Source: a virus. Taken from it: a DNA stretch of 64,000 bases. The number at the start of each line of letters is the position of its first letter. Within the stretch, counting starts at the first letter, position 1. The notes below the pieces were generated by a model. That model saw nothing but the letters and a program-made list of their open reading frames with translations, had not been told where the DNA came from and did no database searches. Below are positions 35,011 to 43,395 of this stretch, piece after piece. The stretch covers positions 1-64,000 of IMG/VR virus record IMGVR_UViG_3300003873_000004. The stretch is one strand, 5' to 3'. The translations under genes were made by a program, and so were the position numbers.

Positions 35011-35572
35011 TGTTCAATTCGTCAACGATTTTCGCCGTCTTTCTTTTTGATCTGCGTTTGCCATAGATTCTCGCACAGAACGAAGTTATTATAGAAACTA
35101 AATCTTCTACGATTTCTTTTTCCTCTTGTGTTCTGTTCACAACAACGATTTCACCGGCAAATAAAGTTTCTATATAATTAAATCCAAATCGTGTCAGTCT
35201 ATCCTTATGCTCGACAACAATTCTCCCTATTGTTGGGTCAGACAAAAGAGAAATCAGTTTTGGTCTATTGTCATTTAACCCAGAAGCACATTCTTTCGTC
35301 ACGATATTGACTACCCAGCCATTAGAACAACAAAAATCTTCTAGACGTTTTGCTTGGCTGTCCAAATTATTGCGATTTTGAGAAGAACTAACTCGCGCGT
35401 AAATAGCAGTACGAACATCTGTCTCGACTTCGCTGTCAACTTCAATTAGAATTGTACCCGACGGCAATTGTACATAATTATCAGGAAAATCCCCACGTTT
35501 CAACAATTGATAAGCTCCAGTGTATGTGTAGCCGTTTTCTTTTGCCCATTTTGACAGTTTAATTCGTTTCAT
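35003..35572 (-). CDS. tnpA: IS607-family serine recombinase TnpA
   Basis: 189 residues in the IS607 layout: an N-terminal MerR-like DNA-binding helix-turn-helix (MKRIKLSKWAKENGYTYTGA), followed by a serine recombinase catalytic domain with the nucleophile in AIYARVSSSQNRNNLDSQ (Ser62 region). It also has IGRIVVEHKDRLTRFGF and a basic C-terminus (KRRSKRKTAKIV). It catalyses excision and insertion of the element. Its start codon follows a late-type box, so it should be expressed late in infection. Confidence 0.9.
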   Translation of the reverse strand: MKRIKLSKWAKENGYTYTGAYQLLKRGDFPDNYVQLPSGTILIEVDSEVETDVRTAIYARVSSSQNRNNLDSQAKRLEDFCCSNGWVVNIVTKECASGLNDNRPKLISLLSDPTIGRIVVEHKDRLTRFGFNYIETLFAGEIVVVNRTQEEKEIVEDLVSIITSFCARIYGKRRSKRKTAKIVDELNND

Positions 35573-35577
35573 ATATC

Positions 35578-35584
35578 TATTTAG
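35578..35584 (-). promoter_or_regulatory. Late-type box CTAAATA upstream of tnpA (minus strand)
   Basis: CTAAATA then 5 nt to the ATG at 35572, the same spacing as phage late genes. Confidence 0.6.
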
Positions 35585-35676
35585 TATTATATGTTTTTAC
35601 ACATTTATGGCGATTGTACATTATACTTAATCGAAAAGGCATAAAAATCTTTTTATCGAAAATTGAAAGAAATCTC

Positions 35677-35705
35677 TTGACTTCTTGTTTCGAAACTGCT
35701 AGAAT
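35677..35705 (+). promoter_or_regulatory. Sigma70-like promoter into a non-coding region
   Basis: TTGACT-17 bp-TAGAAT. No convincing gene follows for about 490 bp, so the transcript would be non-coding or a long leader of dda. Confidence 0.6.
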
Positions 35706-35789
35706 GCTTCGAGTACATTAAGTAGACATAGAGATTGATAGAAAAGATCAATAAAAGAAATAGATAACTGCGCGGTTGCGTAGCAACCG

Positions 35790-35815
35790 TAGCTTCCGTA
35801 GCGCAGCGAAGGAAA
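35790..35815 (+). repeat. 26-bp inverted repeat, left arm
   Basis: The reverse complement of this stretch occurs exactly at 36100-36125, 284 bp away. It includes the core GTAGCGCAGCGAAGG. Confidence 0.88.
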
Positions 35816-36099
35816 CAATTCAGCGCTGTTAGATACATTTGGCGTAGCCAGAGTTGCTCAAGAGGTTTTAGACTTTGGTTTTATTCAGCGTCATTAGATC
35901 ACGGTAAACGTGATTAGCGCAGTTGGACTGCTAGTTAGGACACCTGTGCACTTCGAACAAGGATCTGGACAGTATCTTGACAACTCTAAACTACGCCTTC
36001 GGCACTTCGAGCTTCGCTCTCCGAACGTGTTATTTTCTTCATTGTATAGTGTAGAACAATCATTAACAACATCTGGACAACAGTCAACAACATTAGACT

Positions 36100-36125
36100 T
36101 TTCCTTCGCTGCGCTACGGAAGCTA
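36100..36125 (-). repeat. 26-bp inverted repeat, right arm
   Basis: Exact inverted partner of 35790-35815, followed by the CTACGCCTTCGGC motif also seen at 35991. Confidence 0.88.
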
Positions 36126-36158
36126 CGCCTTCGGCTTCGCAAATATGGATTATTTCTC

Positions 36159-36187
36159 TTGACAAGATCATCAATATGGTGTAGACT
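36159..36187 (+). promoter_or_regulatory. Sigma70-like promoter of dda
   Basis: TTGACA-17 bp-TAGACT. The -10 ends only 7 nt before the ATG at 36195, so the mRNA may be leaderless. Confidence 0.75.
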
Positions 36188-36194
36188 TACGTCA

Positions 36195-37400
36195 ATGAAT
36201 AATAAACCGACTTTAGATCAACAGAAGATTATAGACAAGATTATAGACAAGACTCTATCTGGTCATCATTGTTGTCTAGATGCTCCGGCGGGAACAGGTA
36301 AAACATTTATTCTTGAATTTCTTGTTGATGAACTTCGACACAACGGTAAAACTGTTCATCTGTGTTCTACAACTCATAAGTCTGTTGCTGTTCTCGAAAA
36401 TAATTCGTTCGAAGAAGTTTCTACAATCCATTCGTTACTTGGTATGAAACCACAAATCGACTATAGAACGGGTAAAGAAAAATATGTCATTGATAGAGAC
36501 GTGCCTCGTAAAGTCAAGAAAGGTGAAGTAGTCATTTGTGATGAAGCATCGATGATCAATAATGAAATGCTTGGTCTTATAGCAGAAGTGGTAAAAGAAT
36601 TGAATGTTGTGTTTATATTTGTTGGTGACTCGTATCAATTACCTCCAGTCGGCGAGGAAAGGTCTAATGCTTTATTCATGCCAAATAAATTCACTCTGGA
36701 CAAGATTGTTCGTCACACTAATTCTATTGTAGATTGTTCAGTCAAAATGCGGGAATATATAGAAGATGGATATGTTCCATCAATTAGAGATTTTGATGAA
36801 TTTCCTGATATAGAAGTTTTGAACAACACTAATTTTGATAAAATGTTTTTCGACAAGGTTAAAACTGGTCAATCTGTTCTTTTCGTAGCATGGACTAATA
36901 ATAGAGTGGATTGTCAAGCAGCAGACGTTAGAAATTTCTTAGGATATTCACCGACGTCATTTGAACGTGGTGAAACTTTGATTCTAAATGCTCCATTGAT
37001 CAAGAAGCGTTCGATTGTTGCTGGAAACAATTCTATTCATGTGGTAGATAAAGTTTCATCAAAAGAAATAGGCGGAATAGACTTCTGTGCTATTACAACA
37101 CAAGATGGTTTGAAATTCAACACAAAGATTGACTATAGTGATGTGAAAAATAGATTAGATGAAATGACAAGAGTGGCAACTTTTGATGGTACTTCGAAAG
37201 GCTGGAGAGCTTATTACAGATTTAAGGAATCAAGCGTTCCCGTTTCTTTTCATCATTCTGTGACTGTTCACAAATCACAGGGAAGCACAGTTGATGAAGT
37301 GTTTATCGACTTTAGAGATATTATTCGATCTGATATTGCTTCTAAATTATTATACGTGGCTATTACACGGGCGGCAAAAAGAGTTTATCTGTTAAATTGA
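36195..37400 (+). CDS. dda: Dda-like SF1B DNA helicase
   Basis: 401 residues from the ATG at 36195 (T4 Dda: 439). I reject longer in-frame starts because they lie upstream of the promoter in the repeat-rich region. Motif Q/I: LDQQKIIDKIID, then LDAPAGTGKTFILEFL. Also visible are CSTTHKSVAVL (Ia), VVICDEASMINNEML (II), FVGDSYQLPPVGEE (III), LFVAWTNNRVDC (IV), and FHHSVTVHKSQGSTVDEVFI with LLYVAITRAAKRVYLLN (V-VI). Dda is a 5'-3' helicase that acts at origin loading and removes proteins from DNA. Confidence 0.9.
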   Translation: MNNKPTLDQQKIIDKIIDKTLSGHHCCLDAPAGTGKTFILEFLVDELRHNGKTVHLCSTTHKSVAVLENNSFEEVSTIHSLLGMKPQIDYRTGKEKYVIDRDVPRKVKKGEVVICDEASMINNEMLGLIAEVVKELNVVFIFVGDSYQLPPVGEERSNALFMPNKFTLDKIVRHTNSIVDCSVKMREYIEDGYVPSIRDFDEFPDIEVLNNTNFDKMFFDKVKTGQSVLFVAWTNNRVDCQAADVRNFLGYSPTSFERGETLILNAPLIKKRSIVAGNNSIHVVDKVSSKEIGGIDFCAITTQDGLKFNTKIDYSDVKNRLDEMTRVATFDGTSKGWRAYYRFKESSVPVSFHHSVTVHKSQGSTVDEVFIDFRDIIRSDIASKLLYVAITRAAKRVYLLN

Positions 37401-37435
37401 TTCTAAGCCATTTTAGTTTCTTTCTAGTATGTTGG

Positions 37436-37531
37436 TATCAAAAAGAAATTCAAATTGTTTCTAGACACACTCTAGGGGCTAGAATTGTATTAAATAAAGT
37501 TCTTGACAAGTACAAAATAATAGTGTAGCAT
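37436..37531 (+). repeat. 96-bp promoter repeat, copy 1 (before gene 55)
   Basis: Starts with a TATCAAAAAGAAATTCAAA-type stretch, then TTTCTAG...CTAGAA hairpin arms around ACACACTCTAGGGG, then TAAATAAAGTTC and the promoter TTGACAAGTACA...TAGCAT. Near-identical copies lie at 52085-52180 (before folE) and 56038-56133. Confidence 0.88.
37503..37531 (+). promoter_or_regulatory. Sigma70-like promoter of gene 55
   Basis: TTGACA-17 bp-TAGCAT at the end of the 96-bp repeat, 24 nt before the ATG. Confidence 0.78.
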
Positions 37532-37555
37532 AAATCAATTGGAGTAAACAAAGAT

Positions 37556-38122
37556 ATGACACAGAAGAAAAAGAAGCCAGAACATTACGTTGATAACAAA
37601 AAAATGCTTGAGGTCGTAACTGACTGGAAAAATGAAATTCAGAAAGCGCGTGATGCTGGCGAAGATGACCCTCGTATGCCGGAAGAACTGGGAAAGATGA
37701 TTCTGTTAATTTGTAAACGACTGATGATGCGCCCAAATTTCTTGAATTATTCTTATAGAGAAGAATTTGTGTCTGATGCTATAGAAAATTGTATGAGATA
37801 TGCCAAGAATTTCGACCCCGAGAAGTCGAAAAATCCATTTGGTTATTATACGCAAATTGCGTATTTTTCTGCTATTCATCGAATCAACAAAGAGAAAAAG
37901 CAGTTCGCTACAAAGGCAAAGATGGTTCAGCAATCTGGAGTTCTAGCCATTGGCGCTGAATCCAATACACAGGGTCATGACAATGCTGAAGATTATTCTA
38001 ATGGCTATCGAGATTTTTTGAGAAACTTTTATGACGTGGAACTGGTATCAGATAAAGAAAAGAAACCAAGAAAGCCAAAACAATCAGCCCAACCTAATAC
38101 TATCGATGTTACTAAAGCATGA
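37556..38122 (+). CDS. 55: Late sigma factor gp55
   Basis: A 188-residue homologue of T4 gp55 (185), the reduced sigma factor that directs host RNA polymerase to TATAAATA-type late promoters. The conserved core is NYSYREEFVSDAIENCMRYA with NFDPEKSKNPFGYYTQIAYF and SAIHRINKEKKQF (residues about 60-125), the region 2-like part of the protein. A charged tail ends near a sliding-clamp-binding-type end. It is first of a 55-47-46 operon, as in related phages, and should recognise the CTAAATA boxes listed here. Confidence 0.92.
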   Translation: MTQKKKKPEHYVDNKKMLEVVTDWKNEIQKARDAGEDDPRMPEELGKMILLICKRLMMRPNFLNYSYREEFVSDAIENCMRYAKNFDPEKSKNPFGYYTQIAYFSAIHRINKEKKQFATKAKMVQQSGVLAIGAESNTQGHDNAEDYSNGYRDFLRNFYDVELVSDKEKKPRKPKQSAQPNTIDVTKA

Positions 38123-39180
38123 TCATACCTATCGTCGGCGATGCACATTATGGAATTCGAAATGATTCGGATAATTTCTACAATTATTTTAAGCGTTTCT
38201 ATGATAATATACTGTTTCCGTATATCGAAGAAAATAACATCAAAGCTATTATTCAAACAGGCGACTTCTTAGATAGAAGAAAAAATGTTGATTATAAGAC
38301 TTTGAACCGCGTATCTATAGATTTCTTTGACAAACTACATGAACTGGGTTGTGAAATTCATACGTTCCCCGGTAACCATGATATTTACTATAGACATTCT
38401 ACCAAAGTAAATTCTATCACAGAATTGTTTGATTGGCGAAAAGGTGTCCATATTTACAACGACCCAACTACTGTCAATTTTGATGGATTGAATATAGACT
38501 TTTTTCCGTGGATAACCAAAGAGAATCTTGCTCAGACAGAAGATTTTGTGGCTAAAACTTCATCGTCAATTTGTGTTGGACATTTCGAATTTTCTGGATT
38601 TGAAATACAAGCAGGGTTACTAAGCAAGTGCGGGATGGATACAAAACTGTTTGATAATTATTCTAGTGTGTTATCTGGTCATTTTCATCATAGGTCAACT
38701 ACAGGGAATATTCAATATGTCGGAACACCATACGAAATGACTTGGGCTGATTTTGCTGACCCTAAAGGATTTCATGTTCTCGATACCGATACACAGGAAT
38801 TGTCATTCATCGAAAATCCAGACAAAATGTTTCACAAAGTATTCTATGCTTCTACTGTTGATTATTCTGGATACGATTTCGAAGAATTGAGTGATACTAT
38901 TGTCAAATTGATTGTGAAAGACAGAGACGATATTTCTAAATTTGAATCTGTTGTTTCCAAGATAAATAGCGTGAAGCCATTGAATCTGACAATTGTCGAA
39001 AGTGATGTTACTGTGGTAGAAGGAATAGATCAAGAATCCATCGATGGCGTAGATACATTTAATGTACTGATGCGTGCAGCTAGGGCCACCGCCGAAACAG
39101 AAGGACTTGACCCAGACAAAACAGAGAGAATACTCACTGAATTATATCAAGAAGCCGTCGATATCAGTCGGGAAAACTAG
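38119..39180 (+). CDS. 47: Recombination nuclease subunit gp47 (Mre11/SbcD-like)
   Basis: A 353-residue Mre11-type metallophosphoesterase (T4 gp47: 339). The motifs are IVGDAHYGIRND (I), IIQTGDFLDRRKNV (II), TFPGNHDIYYRHS (III), then CVGHFEFSGFEI and VLSGHFHHRSTTG (IV-V), and YVGTPYEMTWADF. With gp46 it resects DNA ends for recombination-dependent replication. It overlaps gene 55 by 4 nt (ATGA). Confidence 0.95.
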   Translation: MIIPIVGDAHYGIRNDSDNFYNYFKRFYDNILFPYIEENNIKAIIQTGDFLDRRKNVDYKTLNRVSIDFFDKLHELGCEIHTFPGNHDIYYRHSTKVNSITELFDWRKGVHIYNDPTTVNFDGLNIDFFPWITKENLAQTEDFVAKTSSSICVGHFEFSGFEIQAGLLSKCGMDTKLFDNYSSVLSGHFHHRSTTGNIQYVGTPYEMTWADFADPKGFHVLDTDTQELSFIENPDKMFHKVFYASTVDYSGYDFEELSDTIVKLIVKDRDDISKFESVVSKINSVKPLNLTIVESDVTVVEGIDQESIDGVDTFNVLMRAARATAETEGLDPDKTERILTELYQEAVDISREN

Positions 39181-39188
39181 GAGAAACT

Positions 39189-40910
39189 TTGCTAATCATC
39201 AAAAGCGTAGAATATCGTAATTTTCTGTCTACTGGTAATGTGCCTATTAAATTGAATTTTGACAGTCGATGTACTGGAATCACTGGAAAAAATGGGCATG
39301 GCAAGTCGACATTTAATTCTGCCTTGTTCTTCGCTATGTTCGGCAAGACCCTTCGAAAATTGAAGAAAGAACAGATTGTTAATTCTATCAACAAGAAAGA
39401 CTTGCTTGTCACACTAGAACTTCGAGACGGCAAGAAAAACTATAAGATCGTTCGTGGTATCAAGCCAAACATTTTTGAAATTTATGTCGATGGTATTTTG
39501 AGAGAACCCCCAGCGTCAATCAAAGATTATCAAAACTGGCTTGAAAATTCTGTTCTAAAAATGAATGAAGCTGTAGCAAAGCAATTGATGCTTCTAAACT
39601 CGACTTCCTTTATCCCGTTCATGATGTTGCCAGCGAAACAACGTAGAACTGTAGTAGAAGAAATTCTCGACATTCAAGTTTTCACCACAATTTCAACACT
39701 GATTCGTGGTAGATCAACCATTCTTAGCACGCAATATAACGATCTGATTTCAGAAATATCGTTGTTGAAAAACTCTATCAAGCTAAAACAAGAGCATTTA
39801 GCTGACATTAGCGTGAAGAAAGAGACACTAATCAAAGAAAAGCAAGAAAGAATTGTAAGTTTGAAGACTGATATTACACGGATTGAATCTGGTATCATAG
39901 CAGCAACCGACGAAATCGCATTGAACAATGAGAAAATTTCTGATGCTGCGGCAAAAAGACAAAATAGGTCAGAACTAGACAAAATCATGACGGAAATTTC
40001 AGCAAAGAAATATCGTCTTGAAAAACATACAAAATTCGTACAGAATAATTCGTCTTGCCCTACATGTCAGCAGGAAATAGACGACAACTTTCGAGCAAAT
40101 ACAGTGAAGGAATCGGCGGAAGAATCAAAATCCCTAGAGACTGCCATAGACAAAGCAACAGAAATGCTTGACGAATTTGACAGTAGATTAGATGAAATAA
40201 CAGCAATAGAAAAAAATATACTCAATTTGAACATTGATATTTCAAATAGTCATACCAGAATAGATGCTATCGCTGAAAATATACGCGTGATAGAACTCGA
40301 TTTACGAAATATGTCATCGTCTAATGATGAAAATGATGAATCTATTTTATCTGATATACAAAAAATTGAAGATCAATTGACGAAAACAAAATTAGAACGG
40401 GATGAATTGGTAGATAATACACAATATCTTAGAACTATAAATTCGTTGCTGAAAGATTCTGGCATCAAGACCAAAATAATCAAGCAGTATTTACCAACGA
40501 TCAATTCGCTGATTCGCAAGTATCTTGAGATATTAGAGTTCCCTTGTGAGTTTACATTTGACGAAGAGTTCAACGAGACAATGAAATCACGGTATAGAGA
40601 CGTATTTTCATATGATAATTTCTCTGCGGGGCAGCGCTGCCGTATAGATTTGGCCTTAATGTTCGCATGGCGTGATTTATCAAGGCTTAGAAATTCATCA
40701 GCGTGTAATCTTCTTGTGCTAGATGAAATTGGGTCGTCTTCATTAGACGACAATGGTGTGGCCGCGTTTATGAAAATAGTTGGAAATTTGGATAAAACCA
40801 ATGTGATTGTTATTTCTCATGATCAAAATATATTCGATTCCGACGCCTTCGACAAGCATCTTACTTTCAAATTGCAAAATAATTTCACCATTGTCGAAGA
40901 AACCTCTTGA
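39189..40910 (+). CDS. 46: Recombination nuclease subunit gp46 (Rad50/SbcC-like)
   Basis: 573 residues (T4: 560) with a TTG start 5 nt after GGAGAAAC. Walker A is ITGKNGHGKSTFNSALFF. Long coiled coils flank a zinc hook SSCPTCQQEID (about 287-297), the signature SAGQRCRIDLALMFAWRDL and the Walker B NLLVLDEIGSSSLDDNG. It is the ATPase partner of gp47 and is encoded directly after it. Confidence 0.95.
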   Translation: MLIIKSVEYRNFLSTGNVPIKLNFDSRCTGITGKNGHGKSTFNSALFFAMFGKTLRKLKKEQIVNSINKKDLLVTLELRDGKKNYKIVRGIKPNIFEIYVDGILREPPASIKDYQNWLENSVLKMNEAVAKQLMLLNSTSFIPFMMLPAKQRRTVVEEILDIQVFTTISTLIRGRSTILSTQYNDLISEISLLKNSIKLKQEHLADISVKKETLIKEKQERIVSLKTDITRIESGIIAATDEIALNNEKISDAAAKRQNRSELDKIMTEISAKKYRLEKHTKFVQNNSSCPTCQQEIDDNFRANTVKESAEESKSLETAIDKATEMLDEFDSRLDEITAIEKNILNLNIDISNSHTRIDAIAENIRVIELDLRNMSSSNDENDESILSDIQKIEDQLTKTKLERDELVDNTQYLRTINSLLKDSGIKTKIIKQYLPTINSLIRKYLEILEFPCEFTFDEEFNETMKSRYRDVFSYDNFSAGQRCRIDLALMFAWRDLSRLRNSSACNLLVLDEIGSSSLDDNGVAAFMKIVGNLDKTNVIVISHDQNIFDSDAFDKHLTFKLQNNFTIVEETS

Positions 40911-40935
40911 CAAGAACATCGATATAGTCTAGACT
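40907..40935 (+). promoter_or_regulatory. Sigma70-like promoter
   Basis: TTGACA-17 bp-TAGACT, overlapping the stop of gene 46, upstream of the gene at 40990. Confidence 0.75.
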
Positions 40936-40989
40936 TAGTTTATTGACGAAGGATAACATGACTAACAATACTATAATTAAGGAGTTCAA

Positions 40990-41214
40990 ATGTCTGATAT
41001 TTTTTGGATAACTAATTATTGTGATCCACATAATCGACACGAAAAAATGAACAGAGAAATTTACGGCGTGATGCTGAAATATATTGATCATCCACATGAA
41101 ATGAAATCAATGCAAAACAAATTGTGGGAACTACATGTAGAAGGATATAACGTAAAGCATCTTTTGAATGTTATATGCTATCGAAAGTGGTTAGAGAAAT
41201 ATCTCTTGACATAA
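40990..41214 (+). CDS. Small unknown protein
   Basis: 74 residues with its own promoter and an AAGGAG ribosome site 5 nt before the ATG. It has a helical, charged and His/Tyr-rich sequence (DIFWITNYCDPHNRHEKMNR, then WELHVEGYNVKHLLNVICY). No family is recognised and there is no membrane segment. The next promoter lies inside its 3' end. Confidence 0.6.
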   Translation: MSDIFWITNYCDPHNRHEKMNREIYGVMLKYIDHPHEMKSMQNKLWELHVEGYNVKHLLNVICYRKWLEKYLLT

Positions 41215-41234
41215 TCATCGAAAGGGTCTAGACT
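41206..41234 (+). promoter_or_regulatory. Sigma70-like promoter of the CobT-like gene
   Basis: TTGACA-17 bp-TAGACT, then a leader with the recurrent TATTGAAAGAG element. Confidence 0.75.
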
Positions 41235-41269
41235 TAACTTATTGAAAGAGAAATTGAGGTGATTATATT

Positions 41270-43393
41270 ATGAAAAAGAAAACTGAATTGCTGGCTAAAA
41301 TGATGGCCGCAGAAGATATTAACGTCATCTTCTCAAATGCTAAAACCGCCAGTTTCAATCCCGTATCCAGAACATTAGCAATGCCAACATTTGTAGAAGA
41401 CTCACCAGAGTGTGTACGATTTGGTTTCGTAGCACATGAAATTTCGCATGCTATTCACACACCAGCGGTAGAAAAAGTTACCCCGATTCTGAACATTGTC
41501 GAAGATATACGCATTGAGAAGTTGATCAAGCGTAAATTTCGCGGTTCTGCCAATTACATTTCAAAAATGTATGAATACTTATGGAGCGAAAACTTTTTTG
41601 GTTGTAATGAAGATGGAATCAACACCAAGAATTTTCTAGATCGCTTGAATGTTTATGCTAAGACCAAAGATTCTAAAAACGCTCCTAGTGTTCATTTTTC
41701 TGATGAAGAACAAAAGTTGGTTGATCGTTCTTTCCTTACGACGTCATTTGAAGATGTGCTGTCACTATGTGAAGAAATCAAAGAGTTCATGAAAAATCAA
41801 CAGCAAAATGAAGAACCAGAAACTACAAAAGAAATTCGCCGCGATAGTGACGAATCAGAAGAACAGAAAGAAAGTCAAGTTGAAGAATCTGATGCTGACG
41901 AAGAAGAAACTGACGAAGAGTCAGAAGAAAGCGAAAAACAAGAGTCTGAAGTGGATGAAGAGGAATCCCAAGACGAATCAGAAGAACAGAAAGAAAGTCA
42001 AGTTGAAGAATCTGATGCTGACGAAGAAGAAACTGACGAAGAAGAAACTGACGAAGTCAAACCATCAGGTCAGCTTGACGGCGAGACGATTCAAGAAGAA
42101 TTTGAGCCAGAATCAGAAACTCAAGATCAACTAGATAACGCTTTCAATGAAATGGTAGATAAAGAAAAGAAAAGTGAAGATGTTGCTATGGTTGGAAGTT
42201 TTCCAGAAGATTTGATCCACAAAGACGGGGTTATCGAATTTCTCGAGAAGAAAATGAAATATACAAAAGGCGGTATCACGTATGGTACTGGCATACATCG
42301 TCGATATGTCAGCAATGTGGTTTTGCTTCTTGATTCAGATGACAGAACTGCGAAATTTATCAATGATGCTAAGGCTCAGGTAGCTTTGCTTTGTAAACAA
42401 TTCGACATGAAAAAACGGGCTTCTCTATTTTCGAAGAGTAAAATCGCATCTACTGGGGAACTTGATGTGAATTTGCTGTCAGAATATAAATTTAAAGATG
42501 ACCTATTCTTGAAAGATGAAATCTTACCAAAAGGAAAGAATCATGGTTTGGTGCTGCTGATAGACTTTTCGTATTCAATGGAGAGCCGAATAGATGCCAC
42601 GTGCAAACAAGCTGCTGTTTTGGCGCTGTTTGCTAGAAAGGCTAACATCCCATTGAAAATATATGGGTTTACGACAGCACGATGGCGTGGATTTGATGCC
42701 AAGAAATTTGATGTTTCTGAGCAGGAAATCAACATTGGCAAAGCTGTTATTTTTCAGATTATTGACACATCAATCAAAGTTTCAAAATCTGATTTTGTTC
42801 GCGTCATTAAATTGTTGACACATGCCCCGACATGGTTTTATGATATTTCTGGAATGACTCCAATGTCAACTACAGCAATGGTGGTCAGCGATGACGTTAT
42901 TCGCTGGAAATCAAAAAATCAAATCGAACGCGTTAGCACATTGTTTCTTACTGATGGTGCTTCACACTATCCGGTTAAGAAAAACATTGATCCTAAAATA
43001 GACAAAGATTTTCTAGTTTTTTATGGAAAATTGTTTGACACTAAAACCAAAAAGAAGCACGAAAGTTCCGATATGAGGTCGGCTTATAAAATATACAAAG
43101 ATCGTACACAATCATCAATTGGAACAATGTTTATCGCCACAAGAAAAGATTTTCGTTATATTGTTAATGCCAAAGACTTTTCTGAATTGAAAGCAGAAGG
43201 TATTGTGAAAGTTGATTATATGAGCGACGTTGTTGATGCCTATTTTTACATGACTGACGAAGATCGGCTTTCCGATGTCGCTGACATGGAAATCGAAGAA
43301 GGAAAAGCTGCTGGTCGATCGTTCACAAAGAAAGCCCGCGCTAAAGCCAAGTCGATAGTGTTTGTTACATACTTTGCTGAACTGCTCGGATAG
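41270..43393 (+). CDS. CobT-like protein with zincin motif and VWA domain
   Basis: 707 residues. The N-terminal domain has a zincin-like metal site FVAHEISHAIHT (HExxH, residues 56-60) and IVEDIRIEKLIKRKF, a layout seen in CobT-like proteins. Residues about 185-290 are an acidic linker built from a repeated unit (SEEQKESQVEESDADEEETD, twice). The C-terminal VWA domain has the MIDAS start LVLLIDFSYSMESRI (near 430) and the later FLTDGASHY. It pairs with the CobS-type AAA+ ATPase downstream, as in MoxR/VWA and cobaltochelatase systems. Its real role in phages is unknown; cobalamin synthesis is unlikely. Confidence 0.8.
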   Translation: MKKKTELLAKMMAAEDINVIFSNAKTASFNPVSRTLAMPTFVEDSPECVRFGFVAHEISHAIHTPAVEKVTPILNIVEDIRIEKLIKRKFRGSANYISKMYEYLWSENFFGCNEDGINTKNFLDRLNVYAKTKDSKNAPSVHFSDEEQKLVDRSFLTTSFEDVLSLCEEIKEFMKNQQQNEEPETTKEIRRDSDESEEQKESQVEESDADEEETDEESEESEKQESEVDEEESQDESEEQKESQVEESDADEEETDEEETDEVKPSGQLDGETIQEEFEPESETQDQLDNAFNEMVDKEKKSEDVAMVGSFPEDLIHKDGVIEFLEKKMKYTKGGITYGTGIHRRYVSNVVLLLDSDDRTAKFINDAKAQVALLCKQFDMKKRASLFSKSKIASTGELDVNLLSEYKFKDDLFLKDEILPKGKNHGLVLLIDFSYSMESRIDATCKQAAVLALFARKANIPLKIYGFTTARWRGFDAKKFDVSEQEINIGKAVIFQIIDTSIKVSKSDFVRVIKLLTHAPTWFYDISGMTPMSTTAMVVSDDVIRWKSKNQIERVSTLFLTDGASHYPVKKNIDPKIDKDFLVFYGKLFDTKTKKKHESSDMRSAYKIYKDRTQSSIGTMFIATRKDFRYIVNAKDFSELKAEGIVKVDYMSDVVDAYFYMTDEDRLSDVADMEIEEGKAAGRSFTKKARAKAKSIVFVTYFAELLG

Positions 43394-43395
43394 GT

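Larger units (their letters stand above)
33750..35600 (-). mobile_element. IS607-type insertion element (tnpA serine recombinase + tnpB)
   Basis: A two-gene element on the minus strand: an IS607-type serine recombinase followed by an overlapping tnpB. IS607 elements have no long terminal inverted repeats, so the ends cannot be placed exactly. They lie between the late box of the neighbouring structural gene (33743-33749) and about 35600. A small hairpin (ATAAG, T5, CTTAT; around 33767-33785), just past tnpB, is where the guide-RNA scaffold of TnpB systems is expected to end. Confidence 0.8.
35573..36194 (+). other. 622-bp region without a gene, with GC-rich inverted repeats
   Basis: No frame here resembles a protein. 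It contains a promoter (35677), a hairpin CGGTTGC-GTA-GCAACCG at 35773-35789, a hairpin ATCACG-GTAAA-CGTGAT near 35898-35914, a perfect 26-bp inverted repeat pair (see separate entries), and two copies of CTACGCCTTCGGC (35991 and 36124). GC content rises well above the surroundings. It may encode a structured RNA or be a remnant of an inserted element. I looked for a tRNA fold and found none that closes. Confidence 0.6.

Noticed and set aside
35835-35990. Possible tRNA (TTCGAAC and AGCGCAGTTGG motifs)
   Set aside because: The motifs are present but no acceptor or T stems close around them.
35910-36194. Upstream extension of the dda reading frame
   Set aside because: It lies before the dda promoter, in repeat-rich DNA, and its translation does not resemble helicase N-termini.
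41849-42045. Repeated 70-bp units as a CRISPR-like or non-coding repeat
   Set aside because: The units encode an acidic Glu/Asp-rich linker in frame within the CobT-like protein; there are only two copies and no spacers.
41808-42134. Lys-rich plus-strand frame of 108 codons
   Set aside because: A shadow of the acidic linker of the CobT-like gene read in another frame.
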